Source of the DNA: an uncultured Kiritimatiellota bacterium
GTDB lineage: Bacteria; Verrucomicrobiota; Kiritimatiellia; RFP12; UBA1067
Length of the DNA stretch: 64,000 bases
Assembly (NCBI GenBank): GCA_934635385.1
Contig: CAKTZI010000002.1
Span: 124,001 to 188,000, forward strand
Direction: 5' to 3'
Position numbers and translations under genes: made by a program. The notes under the pieces are model-generated. The model saw only the letters and a program-made list of their open reading frames with translations. It had not been told where the DNA came from and did no database searches. Of the stretch, positions 41,967-50,415 are shown in pieces. Numbering within the stretch: the stretch's first letter is position 1; the number at the start of each line of letters is the position of its first letter.

Positions 41967-43178
41967 ATGGCTAAGGAAACATTCGATCGCGGCGGAAAGC
42001 CGCACGTGAACGTCGGCACCATCGGCCACGTCGACCACGGCAAGACCACGCTGACGGCCGCCATTACGCACGTCCAGTCCCTCAAGGGCCTCTGCGAAGA
42101 GATCAAGTACGACCAGGTCGCGAAGGCTTCCGAGTCCGCCGGCCGTCGTGACGCCACCAAGATTCTGACGATCGCCTCCTCGCACGTCGAGTACTCGACC
42201 GAGAAGCGCCACTATGCGCACGTCGACTGCCCCGGCCACGCCGACTACGTGAAGAACATGATTACCGGCGCGGCGCAGATGGACGGCGCGATTCTCGTCG
42301 TCTCCGCCGTCGACGGCCCGATGCCGCAGACCCGTGAGCACGTGCTGCTCGCCCGTCAGGTCGGCGTGCCGAAGATTGTCGTCTTCCTCAACAAGTGCGA
42401 CCTCGTCGACGACCCCGAGATGCTCGACCTCGTCGAGATGGAAGTCCGCGAGCTCCTTTCCAAGTACGACTACGATGGCGACAACGCCCCGGTGATTCGC
42501 GGTGCGGCCTATCCGGCCACGCAGGCGACGTCGAAGGACGATCCGGCGTGCAAGTGCATCGACGAGCTCATGGACGCGCTCGACACCTACATCCCCGAGC
42601 CGGTTCGCGAGCTTGACAAGCCGTTCCTCATGCCGATCGAAGACATCTTCTCGATCGAAGGCCGTGGTACGGTCGTCACGGGCCGCGTCGAGCGTGGCTG
42701 CATCAAGGTCGGCGAGGAAGTCGAGATCGTCGGCCTCAAGCCGACGCAGAAGACGGCCGTCACGGGCGTCGAGATGTTCCGCAAGCTCCTCGATCAGGGT
42801 CAGGCGGGCGACAACATCGGCACGCTTCTCCGCGGCACGAAGAAGGAAGACGTCTGCCGTGGCCAGGTTCTCGCGAAGCCGGGTTCCATCACCCCGCACA
42901 CCGAGTTCAAGGGCCAGGTCTACGTCCTCACGAAGGAAGAGGGCGGCCGCCACACGGCGTTCATGAAGGGCTATCGTCCGCAGTTCTACATCCGCACGAC
43001 GGACGTGACGGGCGACATCCAGCTCCCCGAGGGCGTCGAGATGGTCATGCCGGGCGACAACGTGGAAATCACGGTCAAGCTCATCGCGCCGGTCGCGCTC
43101 GAAGAGAAGATGCGCTTCGCGATTCGTGAAGGTGGCCGCACGGTCGGCGCCGGCACGGTCTCGGCGATCATCAAGTAA
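41967..43178 (+). CDS. tuf: Elongation factor Tu
   Basis: A 403-residue translational GTPase delivering aminoacyl-tRNA. GTP-binding motifs GHVDHGKTT (residue about 20), DCPGHADYV (about 89) and NKCDLVDD (about 144) are present, followed by the beta-barrel domains (GRGTVVTGRVERG, VELPEG-like segment). AGGAG precedes the ATG. Codon use is strongly biased, as expected for the most abundant protein. It heads the translation and transcription block. Confidence 0.98.
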   Translation: MAKETFDRGGKPHVNVGTIGHVDHGKTTLTAAITHVQSLKGLCEEIKYDQVAKASESAGRRDATKILTIASSHVEYSTEKRHYAHVDCPGHADYVKNMITGAAQMDGAILVVSAVDGPMPQTREHVLLARQVGVPKIVVFLNKCDLVDDPEMLDLVEMEVRELLSKYDYDGDNAPVIRGAAYPATQATSKDDPACKCIDELMDALDTYIPEPVRELDKPFLMPIEDIFSIEGRGTVVTGRVERGCIKVGEEVEIVGLKPTQKTAVTGVEMFRKLLDQGQAGDNIGTLLRGTKKEDVCRGQVLAKPGSITPHTEFKGQVYVLTKEEGGRHTAFMKGYRPQFYIRTTDVTGDIQLPEGVEMVMPGDNVEITVKLIAPVALEEKMRFAIREGGRTVGAGTVSAIIK

Positions 43179-43283
43179 AGACAAGAAAGTCTTCTGTGAG
43201 ATGCCTGCCCGCACTCCGGCCGCCTGTGGTCGGTCGGGGCGGCGGGCGGGTTCTGAAGCTCACAAGGGACAAAGGACAAGACA

Positions 43284-43433
43284 ATGCGTGATCTCGCGAT
43301 TCTGGCCTGCGGCGAATGCAAGCGGCGTAACTACACGACGACTCGGAACAAGAAGACGATGACCGAGCGCTTGGAGAAGGTGAAGTTCTGCCCGCACTGC
43401 CGCAAGCGCACGACCCACAAGGAGACGAAGTAA
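43284..43433 (+). CDS. rpmG: Ribosomal protein L33
   Basis: A 49-residue protein, too short for many gene finders. The sequence MRDLAILACGECKRRNYTTT ends KFCPHCRKRTTHKETK. Two CxxC pairs (CGEC, CPHC) mark the zinc-binding form of L33. It lies between tuf and tRNA-Trp, the common tuf-rpmG-trnW-secE order. The 105-bp gap behind tuf contains GC-rich complementary tracts and a short AAGGGACAAAGGACAA direct repeat serving as the leader. Confidence 0.95.
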   Translation: MRDLAILACGECKRRNYTTTRNKKTMTERLEKVKFCPHCRKRTTHKETK

Positions 43434-43446
43434 GTCTCACCTTTTT

Positions 43447-43520
43447 AGGGTAGTAGCACAATGGCAGTGCAGCGGTCTCCAAAACCGCCTATGGGGGTTC
43501 GATTCCCTCCTACCCTGCCA
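43447..43520 (+). tRNA. tRNA-Trp (anticodon CCA)
   Basis: A 74-nt tRNA with acceptor AGGGTAG/CTACCCT, anticodon stem-loop GCGGTCTCCAAAACCGC (CCA), T-loop GGTTCGATTCC, discriminator G and encoded CCA. It is embedded between rpmG and secE, its usual place in many phyla. Confidence 0.97.
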
Positions 43521-43537
43521 ACAGACGAGGAAGACAG

Positions 43538-43735
43538 ATGAACATCATCACCAAGACGAAGGAATACCTGACGGGTGTCGGCGCGGAAGCGAAGCGCGTG
43601 ACCTGGCCGGGAAAGCGCGAGCTCTGGGAGTCGACGCTGGTCGTCATTTCGTTCATTTTCATCCTCGCCGCGACGACGCTGGTCTGCGACAAGGTGATCG
43701 AAGGGTTCATCAAGATCGTCCACGCGGGCGCGTAA
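43538..43735 (+). CDS. secE: Preprotein translocase subunit SecE
   Basis: A 65-residue protein with the conserved amphipathic segment AEAKRVTWPGKRELWESTLVV followed by one membrane helix (VISFIFILAATTLVCDKVI). This is the minimal SecE form found in most bacteria. It forms the SecYEG channel with products encoded elsewhere. It lies directly before nusG. Confidence 0.95.
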   Translation: MNIITKTKEYLTGVGAEAKRVTWPGKRELWESTLVVISFIFILAATTLVCDKVIEGFIKIVHAGA

Positions 43736-43778
43736 GCCCGCTGGGAGTAAGAGGCAAAACGGAAGAAGGAAGAAGTCG

Positions 43779-44384
43779 ATGAACAAGCAGTGGTTCGTTC
43801 TTCACACTCTTACTGGACAGGAGAACAAGGCCCAGCGGTCGATTGACGCGCGCGTCAAGCTCGAGCGGATGGAAGACTACGTCGGGCGTTGCGTGATTCC
43901 GACGGAGCGCGTGACGGAAAAGAAGGACGGCAAGAAGCGCACGGTAACCAAGAAGTTCTTCCCCGGTTACGTGCTGTGCGAACTCGCGCTCTACGATGAG
44001 GCGAAGGGCATCGACGAAAACGGGAAGAAGGCGATTTACGAGCGTACGTGGCAGTTCCTGCGCGAGACCCCCGGTGTGATCGGGTTCGTCGGCGGGGATC
44101 GTCCGCAGCCGCTCAAGCAGAGTGAAATCGACGCGATTCTGCTGGACAAGCCCTCGGCGAGTCCGGTGGCGGAGCGTCCGAAGGTCAATTTCAGCGTCGA
44201 CGAGACGGTGAAGATTACTGACGGCGCGTTCATGGGTTTGACGGGACCGATCAGCATGGTGGATCCCGACAAGGGCAAGCTCAAGGTTGAAGTTCAGGTC
44301 TTCGGCCGCAAGGTCCCTGTCGACGTCGAATACTGGCAGGTCGAGAAGGTCGCCATCGAGGAGACCTTCGAGGCAGTCCAGTAG
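43779..44384 (+). CDS. nusG: Transcription termination/antitermination factor NusG
   Basis: A 201-residue factor with N-terminal RNA-polymerase-binding domain (WFVLHTLTGQENKAQRSI, KKFFPGYVLCEL) and C-terminal KOW domain (DETVKITDGAFMGLTGPISM near residue 145). The ATG follows AGAAGGAAGAAG, itself a short repeat. It couples transcription with Rho or ribosomes and is co-transcribed with the following ribosomal genes. Confidence 0.96.
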   Translation: MNKQWFVLHTLTGQENKAQRSIDARVKLERMEDYVGRCVIPTERVTEKKDGKKRTVTKKFFPGYVLCELALYDEAKGIDENGKKAIYERTWQFLRETPGVIGFVGGDRPQPLKQSEIDAILLDKPSASPVAERPKVNFSVDETVKITDGAFMGLTGPISMVDPDKGKLKVEVQVFGRKVPVDVEYWQVEKVAIEETFEAVQ

Positions 44385-44457
44385 ACGGCAGGTTTTGCGG
44401 TCCGCTTGACCGGGCAGGATCCCCGGAAGGAGCCGCACGAAATGAAGGAAAAGGCAA

Positions 44458-44883
44458 ATGGCTAAGAAAGTCACTGGAGTCGTCAAGCTCCAGATTCCCG
44501 CCGGCGCCGCGAATCCCGCGCCGCCCGTGGGTCCGGCCCTCGGTTCTGCTGGTGTCAACATCATGCAGTTCTGCAAGGAGTTCAACGCGAAGACCGCGAA
44601 GGATTCCGGGCTCGTCATCCCCGTGATCATCACGGTCTACCAGGACCGCAGCTTCTCGCTGCAGTTCAAGTCGCCGCCGGCGTCCGTCCTCCTGAAGAAG
44701 GAAGCGGGTCTCGCCAAGGGCAGCGGCGTTCCCAACAAGAACAAGGTCGGCAAGGTCACGAAGGCCCAGCTTCTCAAGATTGTCGAGATGAAGAAGGCTG
44801 ACCTCAACACCGACGACCCCGAGCAGGCGATCAAGATGATTGCGGGCACGGCGCGCAACATGGGAATCGAGGTGGTTGAATGA
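44458..44883 (+). CDS. rplK: Ribosomal protein L11
   Basis: A 141-residue protein with the invariant N-terminal IPAGAANPAPPVGPALGSAG and C-terminal rRNA-binding domain ending AGTARNMGIEVV. It forms the GTPase-associated stalk base with L10 and L12. The ATGA overlap with rplA signals translational coupling. Confidence 0.98.
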   Translation: MAKKVTGVVKLQIPAGAANPAPPVGPALGSAGVNIMQFCKEFNAKTAKDSGLVIPVIITVYQDRSFSLQFKSPPASVLLKKEAGLAKGSGVPNKNKVGKVTKAQLLKIVEMKKADLNTDDPEQAIKMIAGTARNMGIEVVE

Positions 44884-45575
44884 GCAAGCACGGCAAGAAG
44901 TATTTCAACGCGCTGAAGAAGGCCCCCAAGAAGGCCGTCAAGCTGGAAGATGCGGTGAAGTTCGTCAAGGACAACGCCGGCGCGAAGTTCGACGAGACCG
45001 TCGACGTCTATTTCCACCTCGGCAAGGAGCTCACGAAGGGCGACACGGCCGTGCGCGGCACGGTCAAGCTGCCGAACGGCTCGGGCAAGACCGTCAAGGT
45101 CGCCGTCTTTGCGGGCGGTGACGCGGCGGAGGCCGCCAAGGCGGCGGGCGCCGATTTCGTCGGTCTCGCTGACCTGATCGAGAAGGTCACGAAGGAAGGC
45201 TGGTGCGACTTCGACGTCGCGATCGCGACTGTCGAGGCGATGAAGGAAGTGCGCAAGTGCGCGCGTATCCTCGGCCCGCGCGGCCTCATGCCGAACCCGA
45301 AGACCGGCACGGTCACGGACGACACCGCCACCGCCGTCAAGGAGGCGAAGGGCGGCAAGGTCGATTTCCGCATGGACAAGACGGGCAATCTGGCCGTCGT
45401 CGCGGGCAAGCGCTCGTTCGAGGCCGACAAGCTCGTCCAGAACATCAAGGCCATCGTCGCTGCGGTCAACGCCGCGAAGCCGGCCACGGTGAAGGGCGTC
45501 TTCATCAAGTCGATGACGATCGCCTCCACGATGGGCGTCGGCGTGCCTGTGATCGCCGCGATGGATGCCGAATGA
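44880..45575 (+). CDS. rplA: Ribosomal protein L1
   Basis: A 231-residue protein with the L1 signature ILGPRGLMPNPKTGTV near residue 135 and GKRSFEADKLVQNIKAI after it. L1 lines the E-site stalk and usually autoregulates the L11-L1 mRNA; no clear L1-binding leader was identified here. Confidence 0.98.
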   Translation: MSKHGKKYFNALKKAPKKAVKLEDAVKFVKDNAGAKFDETVDVYFHLGKELTKGDTAVRGTVKLPNGSGKTVKVAVFAGGDAAEAAKAAGADFVGLADLIEKVTKEGWCDFDVAIATVEAMKEVRKCARILGPRGLMPNPKTGTVTDDTATAVKEAKGGKVDFRMDKTGNLAVVAGKRSFEADKLVQNIKAIVAAVNAAKPATVKGVFIKSMTIASTMGVGVPVIAAMDAE

Positions 45576-45592
45576 TCAGGAGGTAACTGAAA

Positions 45593-46144
45593 ATGCATCA
45601 GCACAAAGTGCGTATTGAGAAGGTTGCCATCCTCGACGAAGTCGTTGCGCGCGTCAAGGATTCGGACTACTGCTTCATCATCAACCACGGCGGCGTGACC
45701 GTCGCGCAGTTCGCGAAGCTCCGCAAGGCGCTCCGCGCGCTCGACAGCCACCTCCTCGTCGTCAAGAACACCTACCTCGCGAAGGTCGCCAAGGAAAAAG
45801 GCTGGAGCGAAGAGGTCAACGCGATGTTCACGGGCAACTCCGCAGTTGTCACGGGACACGGCGAGCCGACGGCGGTCGCGAAGGCCATCATGGAGTTCGT
45901 GAAGGACTCCGCCGGCAAGGCGTCCGTCAAGGGCGCGGACTACGACAACAAGATCGTGGACGCGGCGATGGTCGAGGCCCTCTCGAAGATTCCCGGCAAG
46001 AACGAGCTCCGCGCGATGCTCCTCATGCTCCTCAAGGAGCCGGCGACGCGTCTGGCGCGTGTCCTCTCCGAGAAGGCGAAGAAGGGCGGCGACGCGCCCG
46101 CGCCCGAAGCGGCGGCCCCTGCGGCCGAGGCTCCGGCGGCGTAA
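45593..46144 (+). CDS. rplJ: Ribosomal protein L10
   Basis: A 183-residue protein. The RNA-binding N-terminal domain (YCFIINHGGVTVAQFAKLRK, VVKNTYLAKVAKEKGW) and the helical C-terminal stalk that binds L12 dimers are present. The tail is unusually Ala/Pro-rich (APAPEAAAPAAEAPAA). It lies 17 bp after rplA. Confidence 0.96.
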   Translation: MHQHKVRIEKVAILDEVVARVKDSDYCFIINHGGVTVAQFAKLRKALRALDSHLLVVKNTYLAKVAKEKGWSEEVNAMFTGNSAVVTGHGEPTAVAKAIMEFVKDSAGKASVKGADYDNKIVDAAMVEALSKIPGKNELRAMLLMLLKEPATRLARVLSEKAKKGGDAPAPEAAAPAAEAPAA

Positions 46145-46274
46145 GGGTTCAAGTCTCTCGCGTCTCTCCTGTCGTTCAGGGCATGAGAGTCGCGAGGGGC
46201 AAGAGAGACAAGAGAACACGAATTTCCTTCGGCTGAAACACGCCGAGGGTTGAACTAAAAAGGAAAGAAAGAAA
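46145..46274 (+). other. rplJ-rplL spacer with short tandem repeats
   Basis: This 130-bp gap contains TCTCTCGCG/TCTCTCCTG and, in the other orientation, GCGAGGGG/CAAGAGAG units, the same style of 8-9-bp arrays seen elsewhere. No gene is visible. GGAAAGAAAGAAA serves as the rplL ribosome-binding region. Confidence 0.5.
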
Positions 46275-46640
46275 ATGACGAACGAAGAAATCATCAAGGA
46301 GCTGTCGGGCAAGACGGTTCTCGAAATCAACGATCTCGTGAAGGCCCTCGAAGAGGCGTGGGGCGTGTCCGCCGCCGCCGCTGTCGCGGTCGCCGCGCCG
46401 GGCGCGGGTGCCGCCGCTGCGGAAGAGAAGACCGAGTTCGACGTGATCCTCAAGGCCGCCGGTGCGAACAAGATCGCGGTCATCAAGGAGATCCGCGCGA
46501 TTACGGGCCTCGGCCTCAAGGACGCCAAGGACATGGTCGACGGCGCGCCGAAGAAGGTCAAGGAAGCCATCGCGAAGGACGAGGCCGAGAAGATCGCCGA
46601 GCAGCTCAAGAAGGCCGGCGCCGAAGTCGAGGTCAAGTAA
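46275..46640 (+). CDS. rplL: Ribosomal protein L7/L12
   Basis: A 121-residue stalk protein. Helical dimerisation domain, flexible Ala/Gly hinge (VAAPGAGAAAAEEK) and conserved C-terminal domain (EFDVILKAAGANKIAVIKEI, GLGLKDAKDMVDGAPKKVKE) are all present. It is followed by a strong intrinsic terminator instead of rpoB. Confidence 0.97.
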   Translation: MTNEEIIKELSGKTVLEINDLVKALEEAWGVSAAAAVAVAAPGAGAAAAEEKTEFDVILKAAGANKIAVIKEIRAITGLGLKDAKDMVDGAPKKVKEAIAKDEAEKIAEQLKKAGAEVEVK

Positions 46641-46667
46641 GGCCCCGCTTCGCGTACGTGCGAAAAA

Positions 46668-46699
46668 GGAGGTGCGGATTCCCGCACCTCCTCTTTTTT
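46668..46699 (+). terminator. Rho-independent terminator after rplL
   Basis: AGGAGGTGCGG pairs with CCGCACCTCCT (11 bp, 3-nt loop), followed by CTTTTTT. It ends the tuf-to-rplL block. Confidence 0.9.
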
Positions 46700-46716
46700 A
46701 TGCTATAATCTCGCAC

Positions 46717-47424
46717 ATGAAGCAGGAGATTCTTCTTGTCGAGGACGAGCGCGTCGTGCGCAAGGCCTTTCGTACTCTGTTCGAGACGGAAGGCTTTGCC
46801 GTGCGCGAGGCGAAGAACGGGGACGAGGGCGTCGCGGCCTTTCGCGCGAAGCGTCCCGATCTCGTGATCCTCGACGTCATGATGCCGAAGAGGAACGGTC
46901 TGCAGGCCTGCGAGGAGATTCGCGCGCTGGACGCCTGCGTGCCGATCCTCTTCCTGACGGGCGTTCCGTCCGAGACGACGCAGTTGCGCGCCTATGGCGT
47001 CGGGGCCGACGACTACATCGAGAAGGCGGCGAACCCCGACTTGCTCATGGCCAAGGTGCGCGCCGCCGTCCGGCGCGGATGCGCGGCGGCCACCGCTGTC
47101 GCGGCGGCCGCCGATTCGGTGGACGCGCGGATTTGCCTTGGTCGCGTCGAAGTCGATCCGACGAGCCTTGACGTGTTCTGTTCGGGCAAGCCGAAGCCAT
47201 CCGCCCGGCTGACGAAGACGGAGGGCGACATCCTGCGGATTCTTGCGGCGAATCGCGGCCGCACGTTCTCGACGGACGAGCTGATCGCGCGTTTGCGCGG
47301 CGAGGGGTTTGCCTGCGAGGACATGTTGCTCTACGTGCACGTCTCGAACCTCCGCAAGAAGCTCGGCCCGGCGGCCGCGCTCCTGACCAGTTCGCGCGGC
47401 ATCGGCTACGCGCTCCTCGCCTGA
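46717..47424 (+). CDS. OmpR/PhoB-family response regulator
   Basis: A 235-residue protein. The receiver domain carries the acidic pair E9/D10, phospho-acceptor D53 (LVILDVMMPK), Thr in LFLTG, and Lys in DDYIEK. The C-terminal winged helix reads LTKTEGDILRILAANRGRTF then YVHVSNLRKKLG and SSRGIGYALL. No histidine kinase is adjacent, so it is an orphan here. TATAAT (46704-46709) lies exactly 7 nt before the ATG, implying a leaderless mRNA. Its proximity to the type III secretion genes makes it a candidate regulator of them. Confidence 0.9.
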   Translation: MKQEILLVEDERVVRKAFRTLFETEGFAVREAKNGDEGVAAFRAKRPDLVILDVMMPKRNGLQACEEIRALDACVPILFLTGVPSETTQLRAYGVGADDYIEKAANPDLLMAKVRAAVRRGCAAATAVAAAADSVDARICLGRVEVDPTSLDVFCSGKPKPSARLTKTEGDILRILAANRGRTFSTDELIARLRGEGFACEDMLLYVHVSNLRKKLGPAAALLTSSRGIGYALLA

Positions 47425-47501
47425 CGGTCGCCCGCCGTAACCTTTGTCGCGCTCGTCCGAATGAAATATATGGTATAATTCAGACATTTGGAGGACAGAA
47501 G

Positions 47502-48053
47502 ATGGCGATTGCGAAAATCGAAGTGGACAGCAAGAACCTCAAGGCGTGGGGTGTTCAGGTCGTGGACTACGAGCTGAACGGCCAGCGCGTCGATTTTCAG
47601 GATCTCCTGATCAAGGTCTCGGAGCAGCGCGCGGCGACGGTCGAGCAGGAGATCGAGCCGATGTCGACGCGCATGTCGACGCGCAACCGCAAGCTCGACA
47701 GCCTCGGCGCCGCGCTCGCCATCGTCGCGGACATTCAGGCCAAGTTCACCGATGCCGACGACACCGGCAACAAGACGTCGACCCTCACGCTGACGGCCGA
47801 GGCGAAGGCCGGGCTCAGTCTGGTCGGCTACGTCGGCGGCACGGTCGGCGGCACGCTGACGATGGACAAGTCCACCGCCGAGTACTACCAGCAGATGCTC
47901 AAGACCGAGCTCGACTCGCTGAACAACGCGAGCTCGAAGGACATGACGCGCCTGCAGTCCCTCGTCGACAAGCGCGACGAGTCGTATTCGACGGCGACCT
48001 CGCTCATGCAGGCGGTCGGCGACACGCGCGCGAACACCATCAAGAACATGTAA
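47502..48053 (+). CDS. Helical protein, putative type III secretion filament/tip-like substrate, copy 1
   Basis: A 183-residue protein without signal peptide or membrane segment. Two long helical regions flank a Thr/Gly-rich middle (NKTSTLTLTAEAKAGLSLVG). The C-terminal block MTRLQSLVDKRDESYSTATS is shared with the next two genes, and the segment EIEPMSTRMSTRNRKLDSLG is coiled-coil-like. TATAAT at 47474-47479 and GGAGGACAG give it its own promoter and ribosome-binding site. With sctT downstream in the same operon, a secreted needle, filament or translocator role is inferred; no direct family match is claimed. Confidence 0.5.
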   Translation: MAIAKIEVDSKNLKAWGVQVVDYELNGQRVDFQDLLIKVSEQRAATVEQEIEPMSTRMSTRNRKLDSLGAALAIVADIQAKFTDADDTGNKTSTLTLTAEAKAGLSLVGYVGGTVGGTLTMDKSTAEYYQQMLKTELDSLNNASSKDMTRLQSLVDKRDESYSTATSLMQAVGDTRANTIKNM

Positions 48054-48057
48054 GGCC

Positions 48058-48624
48058 ATGTCCGCGATTCAAGTCGAGAAGATCGGCGTCAACGCCTATG
48101 CGCCGGAGGGCGCGAACGAGATTGACCTCTACGCCTTTCACGGCGCCGAGGGGCTGACGCTCGGCCAGCTGATGATGGCCGTCTGCATCCGCCGGGCCTC
48201 GATCATCGAGAGCCAGAGCGTCCTGAAGATGAACGAGATCAACGCCTCGGCGGCTTGGCTGCAGATCCTGGCCGAGGTCGGCGAGAGTGTCCTGGGCCGC
48301 AGCTCCCTGAACGCGACGCTGAACCTGTCCCGCTCGTCCTACGTGCCGACGAAGGTGCCGACGGTGACGACCTACCGCGACTTCCTCGCGCTGGAGGTCG
48401 GCCTCGGCTACGACGCCGTGCCGGAGCGGCTGAAGACGGCGGACGACCGCACGCGCCTCTACCGCCAGCTCACGGACGCGATGAGCGCGGCCTCGACGAG
48501 CAACCAGGAGCAGATGATCGCGCTGCAGTCGCTCCTCTCGCGCCGCGACTCGACCTACAACGCCTCCGCTTCGACGGTCAAGAAGCTCGGCACGACGATG
48601 AACCTGACGGCGAGCAATTTCTGA
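48058..48624 (+). CDS. Helical protein, putative type III secretion filament/tip-like substrate, copy 2
   Basis: A 188-residue paralogue. The motif LGQLMMAVCIRRASIIESQ (residues 35-53) is matched in copy 3 by VGQLVMAVCLSRATELESQ. The C-terminal MIALQSLLSRRDSTYNASA is shared with all three. It has no Sec signal and lies 4 bp after copy 1. EspA/SseB/IpaD-type secreted proteins have the same layout (variable N-terminus, long C-terminal helix), but this remains an analogy. Confidence 0.5.
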   Translation: MSAIQVEKIGVNAYAPEGANEIDLYAFHGAEGLTLGQLMMAVCIRRASIIESQSVLKMNEINASAAWLQILAEVGESVLGRSSLNATLNLSRSSYVPTKVPTVTTYRDFLALEVGLGYDAVPERLKTADDRTRLYRQLTDAMSAASTSNQEQMIALQSLLSRRDSTYNASASTVKKLGTTMNLTASNF

Positions 48625-48643
48625 TTTACAGGGAGAAAACGAC

Positions 48644-49252
48644 ATGGCCACGACCTTCTTCAACACCGAGGCGATCAGCCTCTCCATGCAGAACCCTGAG
48701 ACGGGGGCTCTTCTCACCTCGAACGTCTACACGCTCGAAGGCGTCACGAACGCGGACGGCTCGCTGCGCCAGATGTCGGTCGGCCAGCTCGTGATGGCCG
48801 TCTGCCTGAGCCGCGCGACCGAGCTCGAAAGCCAGATTCTCGTCGAGATGGAGGAGATGGCGGAGACGACCGATCGGCTCGACCGCTACTCGCGGGTCGA
48901 GGCGGATCTCGCGAACTGGCAGAAGGACAACCCGAACGCGACGCTGACGCTGGCGGGCATCAGCGCGACCGCCTACCCGGATCTCTACGCCGAGTTCAGC
49001 GACGCCACGAAACGGGCGCAGTTCCTTTCGGACATCGGGATGAGCACGTCCCAGTCTTCCTGGTCGCCCGACGAGGTTGACGAGATCATGCAGAAGACCG
49101 AGGAGCAGATGGATACGCTCAACACGATCAGCCAGGAGCAGCTCATCGACATCCAGTCGCTGACCTCCAAGCGCGACGACACCTACTCGCTCGTCTCGAA
49201 TGTCCTGAAGTCCCTCTACACGGTGATGACGGGCAACGTGAACAACCTCTGA
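48644..49252 (+). CDS. Helical protein, putative type III secretion filament/tip-like substrate, copy 3
   Basis: A 202-residue paralogue with VGQLVMAVCLSRATELESQ (residues 46-64) and LIDIQSLTSKRDDTYSLVS near the C-terminus. No signal peptide. It lies 15 bp before sctT. Three tandem divergent copies suggest co-assembling subunits (for example needle, tip and filament, or a heteromeric filament). Confidence 0.5.
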   Translation: MATTFFNTEAISLSMQNPETGALLTSNVYTLEGVTNADGSLRQMSVGQLVMAVCLSRATELESQILVEMEEMAETTDRLDRYSRVEADLANWQKDNPNATLTLAGISATAYPDLYAEFSDATKRAQFLSDIGMSTSQSSWSPDEVDEIMQKTEEQMDTLNTISQEQLIDIQSLTSKRDDTYSLVSNVLKSLYTVMTGNVNNL

Positions 49253-49267
49253 TCCCGGTTCGGCGCG

Positions 49268-50056
49268 TTGAGCGGCTACGGCGAGTTCGGGTGCTGGATC
49301 ACGGCCTTCGCGCTGTCGGCGGTGCGGATCGGCGCCGCCCTGCTGATCTGCCCGGCCTTTGGCGAGGGGATGATCTCCGGCCTTGCGCGGCGGCTCGTCA
49401 TCCTCTCGTTCGCGTTTCTTGTCGTGCCCGTCGTCCAGCGGACGCTGCCGACGGCGGGCGTCTCGTGGGCGCTGCTGGCGCTGCTCGCGGTGAAGGAGGC
49501 GCTGATCGGCTTCCTGATCGGCTTCTTCTCGGCGATTCCGTTCTGGGTGGCGGAGAACGTCGGCAACCTGATCGACAACCAGCGTGGCGCGACGATGGGC
49601 GAGGTCTACTCGCCGCTGTCGGGGGCGCAGGTCTCGACGACGGGCCTCTTCTTCACGCAGGTCGTCACGACCATCTTCTTCGTTTCGGGGGCCGTCCTGC
49701 TGCTCCTGGGCGCGCTCTACGCGAGCTATACGATCTGGCCGGTCTTCGGCGACTGGGTGTCGTTCCATCCGCACGCGCCGGAGAAGATGCTGGGGACGCT
49801 GGACGGCATGCTGAAGGCGACCGTGGTCATCAGCGCGCCGGTCGTGATCCTCATGTTCCTGGCGACGATCGGCCTCGGCTTCGTCAACCGCACGGCGCCT
49901 CAGCTGAACGTCTTCTTCCTGTCGATGCCGGTGAAGAGCGCGCTGGGCGTCGCGATGCTCGTCATCTACCTGCCGTTCGTCATCGACCGGCTCATGTACA
50001 CGAAGGAAAGCGACATCTTGGCGCCCGTCAGGCTGCTTATCGGAGGTGCGACGTGA
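49268..50056 (+). CDS. sctT: Type III secretion export apparatus protein SctT
   Basis: A 262-residue inner-membrane protein of the SctT/FliR family with about six to seven hydrophobic segments. The family hallmarks ENVGNLIDNQRGATMGEVYSP (residues about 98-118) and QLNVFFLSMPVKSALGVAML (about 217-236) are clear. It starts at a TTG (49268), since no ATG exists before the first helix. No flagellar genes occur in the window, so a non-flagellar injectisome is favoured. The stop overlaps the next GTG (GTGA). The other sct genes must lie elsewhere. Confidence 0.85.
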   Translation: MSGYGEFGCWITAFALSAVRIGAALLICPAFGEGMISGLARRLVILSFAFLVVPVVQRTLPTAGVSWALLALLAVKEALIGFLIGFFSAIPFWVAENVGNLIDNQRGATMGEVYSPLSGAQVSTTGLFFTQVVTTIFFVSGAVLLLLGALYASYTIWPVFGDWVSFHPHAPEKMLGTLDGMLKATVVISAPVVILMFLATIGLGFVNRTAPQLNVFFLSMPVKSALGVAMLVIYLPFVIDRLMYTKESDILAPVRLLIGGAT

Positions 50057-50415
50057 ACGAATCGGAAGTGAAGGACTATCTGGCCGGAATCCGCAAGACG
50101 ATTGCCGATTCGGAGGCGCTGGTCGAGCAGGCGCGGCTCAGGATCGCCGAGACGGATCGTCTGCTCGCGAGTCAGGGGCTCACGCGCGAGCAGGTGCTGG
50201 GCTTCAAGGTCACGCGCGACCAGCTGCTCGTCGTCAACGAGGAGCTGCGCCGGCGCGGGCTGCCGCCGATCGAGGACGACGAGGCCGCCTTCGACTTCAA
50301 GGCCGCGACGGACGAGCTGCGCGCGGCCGACCGCCCCGCCGCGCCGCCCGTCGGCGACGAGCTGGCCGAGCGCCAGCGCAAGTTCGGCGTCTTCATGCAG
50401 GACTATCGGCTATGA
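50053..50415 (+). CDS. Small coiled-coil protein in the type III secretion operon
   Basis: A 120-residue acidic protein starting GTG. The first about 60 residues form a helical hairpin (DYLAGIRKTIADSEALVEQA, LRIAETDRLLASQGL) and the second half has a conserved-looking RRGLPPIEDDEAAFDF motif. It overlaps sctT at its start and the TonB receptor gene at its end (both by 4 nt). A chaperone or stalk-like role would fit the location, but no family is recognised. Confidence 0.5.
   Translation: MNESEVKDYLAGIRKTIADSEALVEQARLRIAETDRLLASQGLTREQVLGFKVTRDQLLVVNEELRRRGLPPIEDDEAAFDFKAATDELRAADRPAAPPVGDELAERQRKFGVFMQDYRL

Noticed and set aside
46145..46274. Separate small gene between rplJ and rplL
   Set aside because: The gap holds only short tandem repeats and the rplL ribosome-binding region; no frame there has a start and coding character.
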